From positions 34,730,794 to 34,794,793 of the forward strand of contig CM025853.1 of the NCBI GenBank assembly GCA_003952965.2: DNA of 64,000 bases, written 5' to 3'. The DNA is from Morella rubra (lineage: Eukaryota; Streptophyta; Magnoliopsida; Fagales; Myricaceae). The notes under the pieces are model-generated. The model was not told the DNA's origin and did no database searches. It worked only from the letters and a program-made list of their open reading frames with translations. Of this stretch, positions 34,958-46,799 are shown one piece after another. A program made the translations under genes and the position numbers. Numbering within the stretch: the first letter of the stretch is position 1; each line of letters begins with the position of its first letter.

Positions 34958-37900
34958 ATGGATAAAAGCTGGATTTATGAGGCTGATAGACTCAAAAGTG
35001 TAAAGTATAGTGATGGTGTTCGGGATTTTATGAGCGTTGCCCGTAGTTATGCAGATAGTCGTTGAATGATAAGATGTCCATGTAAGAGATGTAAGAATGT
35101 GTTGTTCAAACATGTAGACGAGATGGAGGATCATTTATACATAATTGGGTTTGACCAGAGTTACACTCATTGGGTATTTCACGGAGAGTCGATATCAGAA
35201 GTTCCTAACCGGGTAGTGACTTTAGAACCTGAACCTAGAAGCGAGGACTCTGAGGGAAACATAAATGATGATATGAGAGACATGTTAGAAGATTTTGAGG
35301 CGGGAGCAAGGTTGATGAGAACGTTGGTGAAAATATTTCGGGTCCTGAAACAGTCGAGTCTGGGTCTGGAGACGGGTTTTCCGCGTATACTAAGTTATGG
35401 GCGGATGCTGAGCGAGAGTTGTATCCAAGGTGTAAGAAGTACTCGAAGTTGTCTTTCGTTGTTAGGTTACTTCATGTGAAGTCAGAGAATAATTTGACTG
35501 TAAAGGCGTTTGAAGATGTGTTAGGTTTGATAAAAGATGCGCTGCCGGAGGGGGAGACACTTCCGACATCTTATTATGAGGCGAGAAAGTTAAGAAAGAA
35601 TTTAGGATTTAGCTACGATAACATACATGCGTGCTTAAATGACTGTGTACTGTTTTGGAAGGAGCACAACGAGTTAGAAGAATGTCCGGTGTGTGGGGAA
35701 TCGAGGTGGAAGTACAGTAAGAATAGCAAATCAAAGGTTCCTCAAAAAGTGCTGCGACATTTTCCCTTGAAACCGAGGTTGCAGAGAGTGTTTCTATCAA
35801 GGCAAACGGCAACGGATATGCGGTGGCACCAAGAGAAGCGTGTGGTTGAAGATGGGGTGATGAGGCATCCTGCAGACTCTCGGTATGGAAGGACCTCGAT
35901 AAGAAGTATGAATGGTTTGGTCGGGAATCTCGTAACGTCCGGTTGGGTTTGGCATCTGATGGGTTCAATCCATTTGGCAACATGAGCTTATCATATAGTA
36001 TATGGCCAGTGGTACTAATTCCATATAATTTGCCGCCATGGAAATGTATGAAGGATTCAAGTTTTATGCTGTCGTTGCTTATTCTTGGTCCAAGAAGTCC
36101 TAGGAATGATATCGACGTCTACTTGCAGCCATTGGTAGATGAGTTGAAGGACTTGTGGGAAAATGGAATGCAAACGTACGACGCGGCTGTGTCAAGTTCA
36201 TTTAAATTACATGCTGCTTTGCTTTGGACTATAAATGACTTTCCCGCTTATGGTAATCTCTCGGGTTGGAGTACGAAAGGACGGTTAGCATGCCCTAATT
36301 GCAATGCGAACACAACGTCATTTTGGTTGAAACATGGGGGAAACATTGTTTTTTGGGACATCGCCGGTATTTGCCCGTGACGCATGGTGGAGGCATGATG
36401 TCGACATATTTGATGGGAAAAAGAGTTTAGAGCAGCGCCTGAAGAAGTCACTGGAGAGGAGATACTTCAACAACTTGAATCAGTTCTGTTATGTTCGTTT
36501 CAGAAGACTCAGAAGAAAAGAAAACGGGCTGACATTAAGTTAAGTTGGACGAAGCGCAGCATATTCTTTGAGTTGCCGTACTGGTCAGAGTTGAAACTTC
36601 GACATAATTTGGACGTCATGCACGTAGAGAAGAATATTTGTGACAATGTGTTAGGAACTTTGATGAACGTCGATGGTAAGACGAAGGATAATTCTAGTGC
36701 TCGGTGGGACTTGCATTATTGGCATTAAAAAGGACTTGCATTTGCAAGTTCGGGGTCAGCAGGAGGTGATGCCTCAAGCATTATTTACTTTAACGAAGGA
36801 TGAACGTAAGAAGTGTTGTGAATGGCTGAAGGGTGTTAAGTTTCCGGATGGATACGCCTCTAACATATCCCGATGCGTGAATATAAATGAAGGGAAAATA
36901 ATGGGTATGAAGAGTCACGACTCACACGTCTTGTTGCAGCGACTGTTACCGGCAATGATACACGGGTTGTTAGGAAACGAAGTATGTACACGTTGAGTTT
37001 ATTCTTCAGAGACTTGTGCTCAAGAACAATACGTTTAAACGTTGTGGACCAGTTAGAGAAGGACATCAGAATGATTCTTTGCAAGTTGGAACGTATATTC
37101 CTCCATCATTTTTTACTATTATGGTTCATTTAGCTGTTCATTTACCTCGGGAGGTGAAACTTGGGGTCCAGTTCAATTTCGGTGGATGTATCCAATGGAG
37201 AGGTATATGGGGAAGATGAAGCATTTCGTTAAGAACAGGGCACGGTGTGAGGGCTCCATTGCAGAGAATTATGTGTTAAATGAATGTTTAACTTTTTGCT
37301 CAATGTATCTTAGTACGGTTGAGACGAGATTTAATAGAAAAGACCGAATTATGCCGACATGGATGATCGAAGTTGTCATTTTTCTGTGTTTACTCAAACT
37401 GTTCGACCGCTGGGAGCTGGTAGGGTGAAGATTTAAATATAAAGGAATTTTTAAAAGCACAGTGGTATGTACTCAACAACTGTTCAGAAATCAGCCAACA
37501 TATAGAGTAAGCACAAATAAGAATATTTGCTCACTTAAACACTTATCAGTTCATTATATTTTAATTTATTATAAAATATCTTATTTATTTATAGCGAGCA
37601 CTTGGAAGAGATGAGAAGGGAATCACCAATAAATGTTGATAGGAGGCACGAAGAAGAATTTCCGTTATGGTTTAGAAATCGGGTATTTATTTAATTTTTC
37701 CCTATTATATGTTTAATTTTAAGTGATTATTTTTTTTTCTAGTCAAAGTTAACACGTGTTTACTATTTTAGGTTCAAACTATGCGCATTGAAAATCCGGT
37801 TCGGTGTCGGATGATTTGTATGCATTAGCATCCGGTCCGGATCAACGGGCACTTTGTTACTCTGGGTGTGTAGTGAATGGAGTTAGGTTTCACACGGTCT

Positions 37901-38508
37901 TTCGTGAACAGTTTCGTAACACTCAGAATAGTGGTGTGGTTGTTCCGGGGGACCACGATGGGGAAGATGTTGATTTTTACGGTCAGGTCGTGGATATTTA
38001 TGCGTTGCGTTATTTGCGGGGAATTTAGTTTATTTACTAAAATGTGACTGGTTTGACTTGAGTACTCAAAACTTAGGTCTTGATAAAAGTGGTCGGTTTG
38101 TTAGTATTAACACATCCCGAAAGTGGTACAAAGACGACCCGTTCGTGCTAGCTTCTCAAGGAATCAAGTTTTTTATATCGATGATATGAAGTTGGGCGGT
38201 CACTGGAAGATTGTTCAAAAGATTACCCTAGAAACACGTATGATATTCCACATATTGAGGAGGAAGCTAGTGAAGATGGAGAAGGACCGTCGAACCGTGA
38301 AGCATACTAGGAGAATGAGTCTATTGAGCTTTTTGTGGACTTTAGCTCCTTTGACATGATCCCGTTGACTAGAAATGAAGTCAAGACTTATGTGCCGGTA
38401 ACCGATAAGAGCGATCAACAACAACGTGAAGTAGAAGGAACCGATGATTCTTCGGAATCGTTCAGTGAAGATTGTAGTGATTCTGAAGAATATGACTCCG
38501 AGGACTAA
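34958..38508 (+). pseudogene. Tnp2-type CACTA transposase, element B copy (most complete)
   Basis: ATG at 34958 (MDKSWIYEADRLKS) begins the transposase-associated domain. TGA at 35063 lies just before IRCPCKRCKNVLFKHVDEME. A frameshift around 35290-35420 precedes the Transposase_21 core (LLHVKSENNLTVKAFEDVL, NDCVLFWKEH, CPVCGESRWK, then LASDGFNPFGNMS and DVYLQPLVDELKDLWENG). Further frame breaks fall near 35950, 36340 and 36540-36670. DUF4218 is seen at about 36990-37430 (PSFFTIMVHLAVHLPREV, ARCEGSIAENYVLNECLTFC). After a real or decayed intron (37550-37770), DUF4216 follows (PDQRALCYSGCVVNGVRFHT, QVFYIDDMKLGGHWKIVQK). The acidic tail ends TAA at 38506. Known family role: binds the CACTA termini and catalyses excision and insertion. 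This copy cannot do so as read. Confidence 0.9.
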
Positions 38509-38625
38509 AGTAACTTTATCGTTTCAATTTACTTTGCGTGTCTATTTTATATTCATTTTGAGCAACATGTGTCATTGTGTTAATTGTTTCTCTAATATTG
38601 ATTTATTTGGTTACAGGACGACGTC

Positions 38626-40360
38626 ATGCCAGCGGGAGGGAAACGTCTTCGGTGCGATTCATCAGTTCGAGCTGAGAGTAGTCCCGGTACACTAGCAGTG
38701 TCGGGTCCTTCACTTAGGGATAGAACGAATTACCGTCCCTACACAGCCAGTCCAGTAGGCACCCAAAGTAGTTGTGCGTGTAAGTATCTTACCCCGTCAA
38801 TCGAAATTAAATATTATGACTTTTAAATTTATATGCTTAACTGAATTTTAAATTTTTTGTTCTTCATTTGTAGCGACGTCCGGAATCAACATGTTCGAGG
38901 TAGTACGCGTGGGATTGCCTTACTCAAGGCTCGCACCGGAGGAAAGCTGACTGTCCATATCCCTGATGGACGTACGGGTGGTGATGACAAGGCGTCCTCA
39001 ATGCTCTCGAGTCATATTGGTGCGCTCGTTCGACAACATGTCCCATTTGATACGAGTAAGTGGAAGGAGGTCCCGAAGGAGTTAAATCGTATGTGATGAA
39101 CCGAGTGTTGGTAAGTATAATTTTTTAAATTTTAATTGTTTAAACTTTTTTGCATTTCTAACTGTTATATATGTTAAGGATGACTTCAACTAGATTACGA
39201 CCGAGCTGAGGATCGGTTCACTGTGACGTCTACGATGAACACAGCGTACAGGACGCACAGAAATAGAATGTTCCAGCATTACTCGGTGTTCAATTCCAAA
39301 GAAGAGGCGTTAGAACACCCGTATCCCGAGATGAACAAGGAAGAATGGACTCGTGTTTGTGATTTATTCGCGAGCGAGGAATTTCAAGTTAAACATTTTT
39401 ATTCATACTGAACGTTTATTTTATTTTATTTTATTATTAATTGTGGTAACAACTGTAAATGTACAATGCAGAGGAGGAGTGCAATCAACAAGGAGAATAG
39501 AGCTAAGCTGAAGATTGTACACACATCGGGAGCGAGGTCTTTCCAACGCATGAGAGCGTTGTTAGTAAGTAATAAATTTAAATTTAAATTATTTATTATT
39601 TAAATAAATGACTTAGGTATTTTAATATGCATGTTTTATATTTTTTTTTTGTGTACAGAAAAATCCAGAATCTGATGAGATTAGTCCTGCGTTGCTTTAT
39701 AAAAAGATGCATACTAATAAGGATGGCATGTGGACATCAGAAGATGCACGAGAAAATTTTGTAAGTTGTAACATTAGATTTAATGATGCATTGTGTGCGT
39801 TTATGTTTCATATGTGCTAGTTTTTATTTTTTTCTAATTTTGTAGGAAAAAATAAAGCGTTACAGTTGCAGTACGAGTCAGAGGGAAAGTCATACACCAA
39901 AGTGGAGATCTTCGCTGAGGTGTTGGGGACGAAAGCGGGTTATGTGCGAGGTTTAGGCCGTTCAGTACGGTCTGTTGGATCATCTTCATCAGTATCGTCC
40001 ATTGATTTGTCCCGGAAGTTGGAGGAGGCCAGATTACAGATTGAAGAGATGAGGGCTAGACAGTTGGAATATGAAGCGCTTCTTGTCAAACGGTCAGATA
40101 TGGAGCAGACGATGCGAGAGCATCTACAGATGATGGAGGAGCAGCAACGGAAGAAAGACGAAGAGCTGATGCAGATGATGGCAGAGCAGCAACGAAAAAA
40201 AGAAGAAGAGCACCGGAAGATGATGGAGGAGCAACAAAGGACCCTAGTGGAACAACAAGAATGGAGGATGCAACTAATGGCGGAGCAGATGCGTGAGTAG
40301 CTGGTGGAGCAGATCAGACAGCTGCAATCTCGTTCGACACCCAAACGAAAATTTGGGTAG
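38626..40360 (+). pseudogene. TNPA-like / Transposase_24 (Ptta/En/Spm) gene, element B copy, multi-exon
   Basis: ATG at 38626 (MPAGGKRLRCDSSVRAES) is followed by exons separated by introns at about 38777-38873, 39110-39178, 39390-39471, 39565-39658 and 39760-39845. Their boundaries read gtaagt...ag, except the third. Diagnostic blocks: EEALEHPYPEMNKEEWTRVC, DLFASEEFQ, AINKENRAKLKIVHTSG, ISPALLYKKMHTNKDGMW, and YTKVEIFAEVLGTKAGYVRG at the start of the last exon. The last exon then has a Ser-rich linker and a long coiled coil of 15-16 residue repeats (QMMEEQQRKKDEELM, QMMAEQQRKKEEEHR, KMMEEQQRTLVEQQE). TAG at about 40298 (CAG in element A) truncates it by about 20 codons. The original end is TAG at 40358 after PKRKFG. 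This is the least damaged large gene in the window. Confidence 0.8.
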
Positions 40361-40539
40361 ATTTATATATTTTTACTACTTTCTTAGCACTTATCGATTA
40401 CCTATTGTATTTACTTTTAATAACGATTGCATATTTATAGATATTTTATTATGTAATGAGCATTGAATATCTTTTTATTTGTATTATTTGTAAAATATTT
40501 TTAAAATTTTAAGTAAAATTATTTGACATAACAAGAAAA

Positions 40540-41100
40540 CCGTTCGAATAGTATGAGTGAAAGTTTGAACGGTTAGTTGGCGTTGATAACGTGCGCACGC
40601 TTAAAATTCGTCCGCACACATCACGTCAAATTAGTCCGTCCGAATGATTTTTTTCGCGTGCAAACGATCTTTTATCTAGCAAATGTGTGCACGCTAAAAC
40701 TAACGTTCAAACGTGTTCAACATAACAAGCGTCCAACGTAATGCGTCATAGTTCGAACGGATTTGGAGGATGACAAATAAGAATTTCATCATAAATGAAA
40801 CAACGGTGCACACGTCTTTACGAGGGCGTCTGGAGTGAAAGTCTGTACATGCGGACGGTGTTATATACCCGTGCGCACGGTTTGTAGATGACGAAAAGAA
40901 TTTCGTCACCGAGAAGAACCGTTATCATTAACCGTCCGAACATATTTAGATTACGTTCGCACAGCTCATGCGAATGGTTGAATTGTACTGCGCATGATGA
41001 TTTTCAATTTCGTCGCCATGGAAAAAACCGTTCGGACGGTTTGGAAAACGTCCGAACGGTTTCAAGCGACAGAGCATCAAAATCGTCACCCAAAACTTTG
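40540..41100. repeat. Right subterminal cluster of GTYCGRAC palindromic motifs, element B
   Basis: Motif variants recur here, including CGTTCGGACG at 41029-41038 and CGTCCGAACG a few bases later. The cluster ends where the GGTGACAAA/TTTGTCACC tip motifs begin (about 41085-41220). Matching clusters in B are at about 32160-32520, 32995-33125 and 34010-34400 (e.g. CGTCCGGACG at 33027-33036 and 34253-34262). Confidence 0.7.
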
Positions 41101-41237
41101 GCTGACGGGCTTTAGTGACAAACCGAGTGACAACTCAGTTTTGTCACCCAAAACATTAGGTGACGAATTTTGTACTTTGGGTGACAAAAAAATGACAAAT
41201 TTTTTTGTCACCCAAAGTCTTTTTTCTTGTAATGACC

Positions 41238-42390
41238 CCAGGCGCTCGCTTGGAGTCATTTTTTTTTAAAAAAATAAAAATTATTTGTAAGTTTTTTCTT
41301 TCCCATTTTTTAGTTCTTTTTTTATTTTATAATTTTTACTGTCTTTAGAATTATTTATTTTTCCTCGTTTTTCATTTTTTTAACTACTAAGGTTACTTTT
41401 TTCTTGAAAGTTTTAGTAATTTTTACAGGTTTTCTTTAACATTTTTTCCGTGATTTTTGAAAATTTTTAATGATGTTGATATGGCCTTTAATTTCTTATT
41501 AGCCCTAAATTCTTTTCTTTTTGGTGTTAGTTTGTCAAAAGTTACCACTTACAGGCAGAAAAGCTAGGGGCAAAAGAACAATCACCATGCGGCCAAGATC
41601 CGTAATTGGTTTGGTTACATCCTGGTTAGGTAAGGTAGCACCATTAATATTAATATGAAAGACAACATAATATATATAATACACTCAATCATTAACCCCA
41701 TGAAAGCAGAGGGCAATTAATTACAATTGCCACTCTCTACTTCTCTCTCTCTATCATAACTAGGGTGACTTAATTTATTTGTCATAATTAACTATATGTG
41801 ATAACTTTAAATATTCCACCAGATTTATTTTTCCTGGGGTTTATCATGATTTCATATCCATCTGCATCCAACATTGACACTAACTTTGGATATATTTAAC
41901 ATTTAGACATTAACAAATTATTTGATCTATGGGTAACAAATTATATATCCGCTTGGGGTCCATTGGTTTTTCTTTTAAAACTCTTTTTGCAGTTTTTTTT
42001 TTCAATTTTGTTCTAGTTTCTATATATATATATATATTGAGTTCGTATTTTTAAAAGTTTTACTGTTTTTTGAAACTATTTCTTTTCCCTTTTTTAATTT
42101 TTCCATATTATGTCTATTTTTACTTGTATTTTTGGTAATTTTTACGAATTTTTATATATTTTTTAAATAGTTTGCAATTGTTGAAATGATGTAGCCTTCA
42201 CTTTTTAAAAATTGTTCAGGATTATGTGACAGAACAAAAGATGATACAGGCATGTTAGACTATGGACTCTGGAGTCAACCTATTATCTATTTCTTAACAA
42301 ATTATTCTGCTTAAGTAGAATTGCAGATTATGGTAGTTGCAGTTACAGGATACGGATGGCCTATTTAAATCAGAAAATAAGAAGTTAAAA
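41238..42390. other. Upstream spacer of RLP pseudogene 2; contains the empty site of element A
   Basis: 41250-41475 and 41476-42390 match the left (5400-5602) and right (16011-16766) flanks of element A, without that element. A (TA)n microsatellite lies at 42020-42039. No coding sequence. The 70 bp before the lost start codon match the region upstream of RLP pseudogene 1. Confidence 0.7.
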
Positions 42391-45300
42391 ATTGAGTAGG
42401 GACGTTTTTGGTGGTGGGCAACGTTGGTGTTGTTTCTATTGTGTAGTCATGGTTGCTTCGGTTGTTGGGAGGAAGAGAGAATAGCGCTCTTGCAATTCAA
42501 AGCGTTCATCGACCAATCAAATAAATGGCCTTTGTCCTCTTGAAGCTCAACCAACCAAGAGCGTGACTACTGTCGTTGGGAAAGAGTATACTGCCACAAC
42601 ACTACGGGGCGCGTAATCCAACTTGATCTTAATTATTTGAGGGATGACAATTAGACTGATGAACTTTGGCATCTGAATGTGTCTCTGTTTCTTTCCTTTC
42701 AAGAGCTCAATTCCCTCAATTTGAGCTTTAATGGGATCTCCGAATGGGTCTCCAATGAAGGTATGTTTATATCTCAAAGCAAAGTAGGTAGTATTTGTTC
42801 AGTTTTTTATATTTGGGTAAGATTTGTTCTGTTTTTCATTTTCCTGAATGCTGCCGTTTTATCAATTTCATATGTTAGGATTTGTTTTCTAATGATTTTA
42901 ACTTGGAAGCTGAAGCAGCTACTTAAATTTCAGGTTTTGAAAGATTCTCTGGGTTGAGCAAGCTAGAGGTGCTTTCCTTGGATTGGAATTATTTCAGCGA
43001 TAGCTTTCTGTCATCCATTGGAATTATTTCCTTGGATTGTAAGGCCACAATTTCTATGGACCAATTCATATCCAAGTTATATTTTTGGCACCAACTCTTG
43101 ATGTAACATTCTCTGTCTTTCTTTGTCGCTTATAATAGCCTTTTATTAATTTCAAGCACATGAGTCTTTACAGCTTTCCTTAGCTGTTTCAGAATTGGGT
43201 AGACTAAACAACCTGCAGGAGTTATATTTGGACTCTTCACAAACTGACAAAACATCCTTCAGAGAGCTGGAATTATGAGTTCTCTCAACGTGTTGTCAAT
43301 GTGGAGATGTGTACTCCAAGGCCGCTTACCTGACAAAGGTAGTGACGTTTTCCTTACTCGAAGAGACTGCAATAGATCAAGCTAATGTTCCTTGCTTTTC
43401 TCATCCAAACTCTTCAATTTACAGGCTGGTGTGAACTTAGGAACCTGCAGGAGTTAGAACTCGACTACAACGATTATGAAGGGATGCTGCCTTTGTGTTT
43501 GGCAAACATGACACCAGTCCAATTATTAAGTCTGTCTTCCAACCACTTCAACGGAAGCATTTCTCACATCTCTAGTTTGCCATCACTTAAGTACCTTGAT
43601 TTGTCGAATGGCCACTTCACCCCAATCTTGTTCTCCTCATTTTCCAATCTTTCCAGGCTAAAGATCCTAATCATTGATAACATGGTAATAGATGAGGAAA
43701 ATAAGTCTCAACCTTAGGCTCCCACCTCGGAGTTATATGTTATGGGTTTGTCGGGTTGTTTAACTAGAAGATCCAGTAGAATGATCCCCAAATTCCTTCG
43801 ACACCAGTATCAGTTGCGAGTAGTTGATCTCTCCCACAGTAATTTATAAGGGAGTTTCCCTACTTGGATGCTAGGGTTCTTAGCTTAAGAAATAACTATT
43901 TTAAAGGCCTTTTCTACGTGCCATGCCAACCTAATCCCCACATTTGGAGAATAGATATTTCCCATAATCATATAGGAGGTCCAATTCTCGAAAATTTAGG
44001 TTCAGTGTTTCTGAATTTAGAGTATTTAAACATGTCCAGAAATGAATTTGAAGGTACGATTCCATCTTCTAGTGTTGATTTGGCCTCCTTGGAATATTTA
44101 GATTTCTCTAATAATCATCTATCTGGAACGATACCCGAGCATTTGGCAATTGGTTGCTCCTCCTTGATGTACTTGAAATTGTCGAATAATAGCTCCAGTG
44201 GGCAACTATATCCTACACCTTTATTTAATCTAACCTCCCTTATGTTTCTATATTTGGATAACAACCATTTCTTGGGAAAGATCCCAAATTGCTTGTCCAG
44301 TATTGTTGATTTGTTGGCAATGAATTTGAGTGACAACAATCTAACAGCATGCTTCCAAGATGGTTAGGGAACCTATCTTATTTGGTAAATATTGTTATGG
44401 CCAACAATAAGCTTGAAGGACCCATTCCACGAGAGTTATGCAAACTCAATTAGCTCAAATTCCTTGACCTTTTAGAGAACCATCTGTCTGGGTCTATACC
44501 CTTTTGCTTCAATTCATCACAAATCAAACATGTTCATTTGCAAAAAAAAGGCTAAGCGGTCCCCTTCCATGTGCATTCAAAGATAGCTTCAATCTAATCA
44601 CACTGGATCTTAGTTACAACAGCCTACTAGCTACCTTCCAGATTGGATCGGAAATCTCTCAACATTGAGCATTCTCTTATTGAGAAACAATCTTTTACAG
44701 GGTAGGATTTCACCTCATTTATGCCTTTTAGGCCGATTAAGCATGTTGGATCTTGCCGAGAATAATTTTTCCAGTCCAATACCTCCTTGCTTGGGTGACA
44801 TTACTTTTGAGGAAACATATCAAAAATCTAATCCTGGAGAGGGAGGGTTTCTTTTGTATACATGTCCTCGCCAGTTTTCTAATTTTCCATACTTAAGAAT
44901 AAAGGTGCAACAAAGCCTAGAATGGTATATTGTTGAAAGTTGTGATGATCATATGGTAAAAGCTGACCACGAGGTGGAGTTCACAATCAAGAGAGAAGTT
45001 ATACATATAAGGGAATTGTCCTTAATTACATGTATGGAATTGACCTCTCATCGAACAGATTAACATGTGGAATTCCCCTTGAGTTGGGAAACATGAGAAA
45101 CATCCAAGCACTAAACTTGTCCTACAACAATCTTACTGGATCAATCCCAATAACTCTCTCGAAATTAAAGCACATAGAGAGTTTGGATCTTTCCAATAAT
45201 AATCTAAATGGTGTTATCCCCCACAACTTATAGAGTTGAACTCTTTAGTTGTCTTCAATGTGGCACATAACAATTTGTCCAATTTGGACGGGAGAACTCC

Positions 45301-45662
45301 AGAAAGAAAAGCTCAGTTTGGAACCTTTGAGAAAAGTAGTTACGAGGACAATCCTTTTTTGTGTGGACCTTCATTAGAGAATAGTTGCAATGATGTCCCT
45401 GAACCACCATATGCTGTGCGAATTGATAATGAAGGGGGAAGAAGGTGATGCTTTCTTGGACATGGGTGTCTTTTACATAAGTTTTGCGGTCTCTTACACA
45501 ATATTGGTGTTGGCAATTGGTGCAATTCTGTGGATAAATCCTTATTGGCGTCGTGCGTGGTTCTACATCATTAAAGTGTGCATGACGAATTGCTACTGTT
45601 TTGGGGTGAGGAGTCTCTCAAACTACGCAATTTCAAAACTGCGTAGCCTTCCATGTTTTTAA
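42391..45662 (+). pseudogene. Receptor-like protein (LRR-RLP) pseudogene 2, nearly full length
   Basis: Same architecture as the copy at 16767-20057. The start ATG is ATT here (42391-42393), and an in-frame TAG follows almost at once. The signal peptide and CWEEERIALLQFKA cap are still legible, and RWERVYCHNTTGRVIQLDLN follows after a repaired-looking frame. Exon 1 ends near 42759 (aatgaaggtatg). Later exons start near 42933, 43192 and 43425. LRRs run from about 43425 to 45233. Open parts are 43864-44367 and 45030-45233 (LSSNRLTCGIPLELGNMRNI). The cap NPFLCGPSLENSCND, acidic spacer, membrane helix (FYISFAVSYTILVLAIGAIL) and tail WRRAWFYIIKVCMTNCYCF end at TAA 45660. It lacks a kinase and has several stops and frameshifts. 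It is somewhat less damaged at the 3' end than pseudogene 1. Confidence 0.88.
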
Positions 45663-46074
45663 TGTGTAATAAACGTCAGTGAGAAAGTGGTTATTGTTAG
45701 TGTTTAAGATTGAGGTCAACCTTTGACGTGTTCATGAATCTTGGCTTCCTTCTCGTATTTTGGAAAAATAAATAAAAAGGAGTAATTTTTTTCTCTAGTC
45801 AACTAGTTAATAGATTTGTTGCGAGATCTCAGCCTCTAGTCCGCACAAATAATGTCCTTTCTAGAAAGCAATTACCCTGATAAGCATATTATTTCCCCCA
45901 AAATAATTTTGGAAAGATAAAACGAGGAATTGTCGCATATTCGCATATGGAGGGAGGAAGATGTGGAAAGAACGGCGTTGTCACCAAAGTCCTCCATCTT
46001 CTCAACATGGGTTAATGGTGCCAAATGCGGATTACGTATTTACTTGAGACCTTTAAGGTAGCCAAGAAATACGT
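45663..46074. other. Downstream spacer of RLP pseudogene 2
   Basis: It matches 20058-20420 after RLP pseudogene 1 ('gaaagaacggcNttgtc' shared) up to about 45985, then diverges. No genes. Confidence 0.6.
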
Positions 46075-46521
46075 TGTCACGTCCTGTGCTAGTACTTACC
46101 CCCTAAGCTCTCCTATAGTAATAGAATGCACACAAGTGGGGGTTACTGCACGAATTATCCTATAAAGCCTGATAATAAGCTTTAAAAAAGCTTAGCGGAA
46201 ACGTTTTAATTAAAAGAGATAAGTATATGAAGGAAGGGAACATCAAAAATAAAGTAACTTACTCTATTAAATAGGTGGTCTTAAAAAAATATTTTAAAAA
46301 CAAATCTGGTAGCTTGTGGATGAAACAGAATAATCAGGAAATCTCAAAAATAGCGATACAAAATTTTTTCACTATGTACAAAGAACAAAATCCTTCACGA
46401 GGATACAACAGTAAGAAAAAATAAGTACAAAAGTGGAAGCTGTCTACAGCTTTACATCCTACAACAACAGACGGCAACTGAATACACAAAAACTACCTTA
46501 AAAACAAATGACTACTGATAT

Positions 46522-46799
46522 CTAATCAACCCTCGACTCTATGTCGGAGGTTAGGTCTATAATTTCATTGTCCCCGATATCCTCTACCGGCGGCGCCGGT
46601 GGAGGAGGGACATCAAACAGAAACGTCGAGTCCAACTCAACTGAGTCAAAATCCTCAACTACGAGAACTGGGATGGTCGGAAGCTCCTTAAGGTACCATT
46701 GGGGCTCGTACTCCACATAAACTCAAATGCGTCAGTAACAAATGTCCAAATCGTCATCACTATAATATATGGGTCAACATCCAAAAACTCCTCACTCAT
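46522..46799 (-). pseudogene. Acidic ORF of unknown function within the candidate LTR (one frameshift)
   Basis: On the minus strand, ATG at 46799 opens MSEEFLDVDPYIIVMTIWTF. The frame shifts near 46716 and continues as EYEPQWYLKELPTIPVLVVEDF, then a Pro-rich stretch (FDVPPPPAPPVEDIGDNEII) and an acidic end, stopping at 46522. Both halves have protein-like composition and join naturally, so one ORF of roughly 90-95 codons with a single indel is likely. I do not recognise the family. Its place inside or directly beside a long LTR suggests an element-encoded protein. Asp/Glu richness and the IIDLTSD end could mark a protein-interaction tail, but no function is claimed. Confidence 0.4.

Larger units (their letters stand above)
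32034..41234 (+). mobile_element. CACTA (En/Spm) DNA transposon, element B, 9,201 bp
   Basis: The left end is CACTACAAGAAATTTAG. The right end is ...TTGTAATG, i.e. reverse complement CATTACAAGAAAA, with one change from CACTA. The target duplication ACC is at 32031-32033 and 41235-41237. The joined flanks (aaaccaatccACCccaggcg) match the intact spacer at 52016-52035. Relative to element A it lacks the plant-transposon-protein region (A about 7960-10880) but retains a much longer Tnp2 gene. It contains the coiled-coil ORF (33140-33533), Tnp2 (34958-38508) and the Transposase_24-like gene (38626-40360). All of them carry at least one stop or frameshift, so B is not autonomous as read here. Confidence 0.95.
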
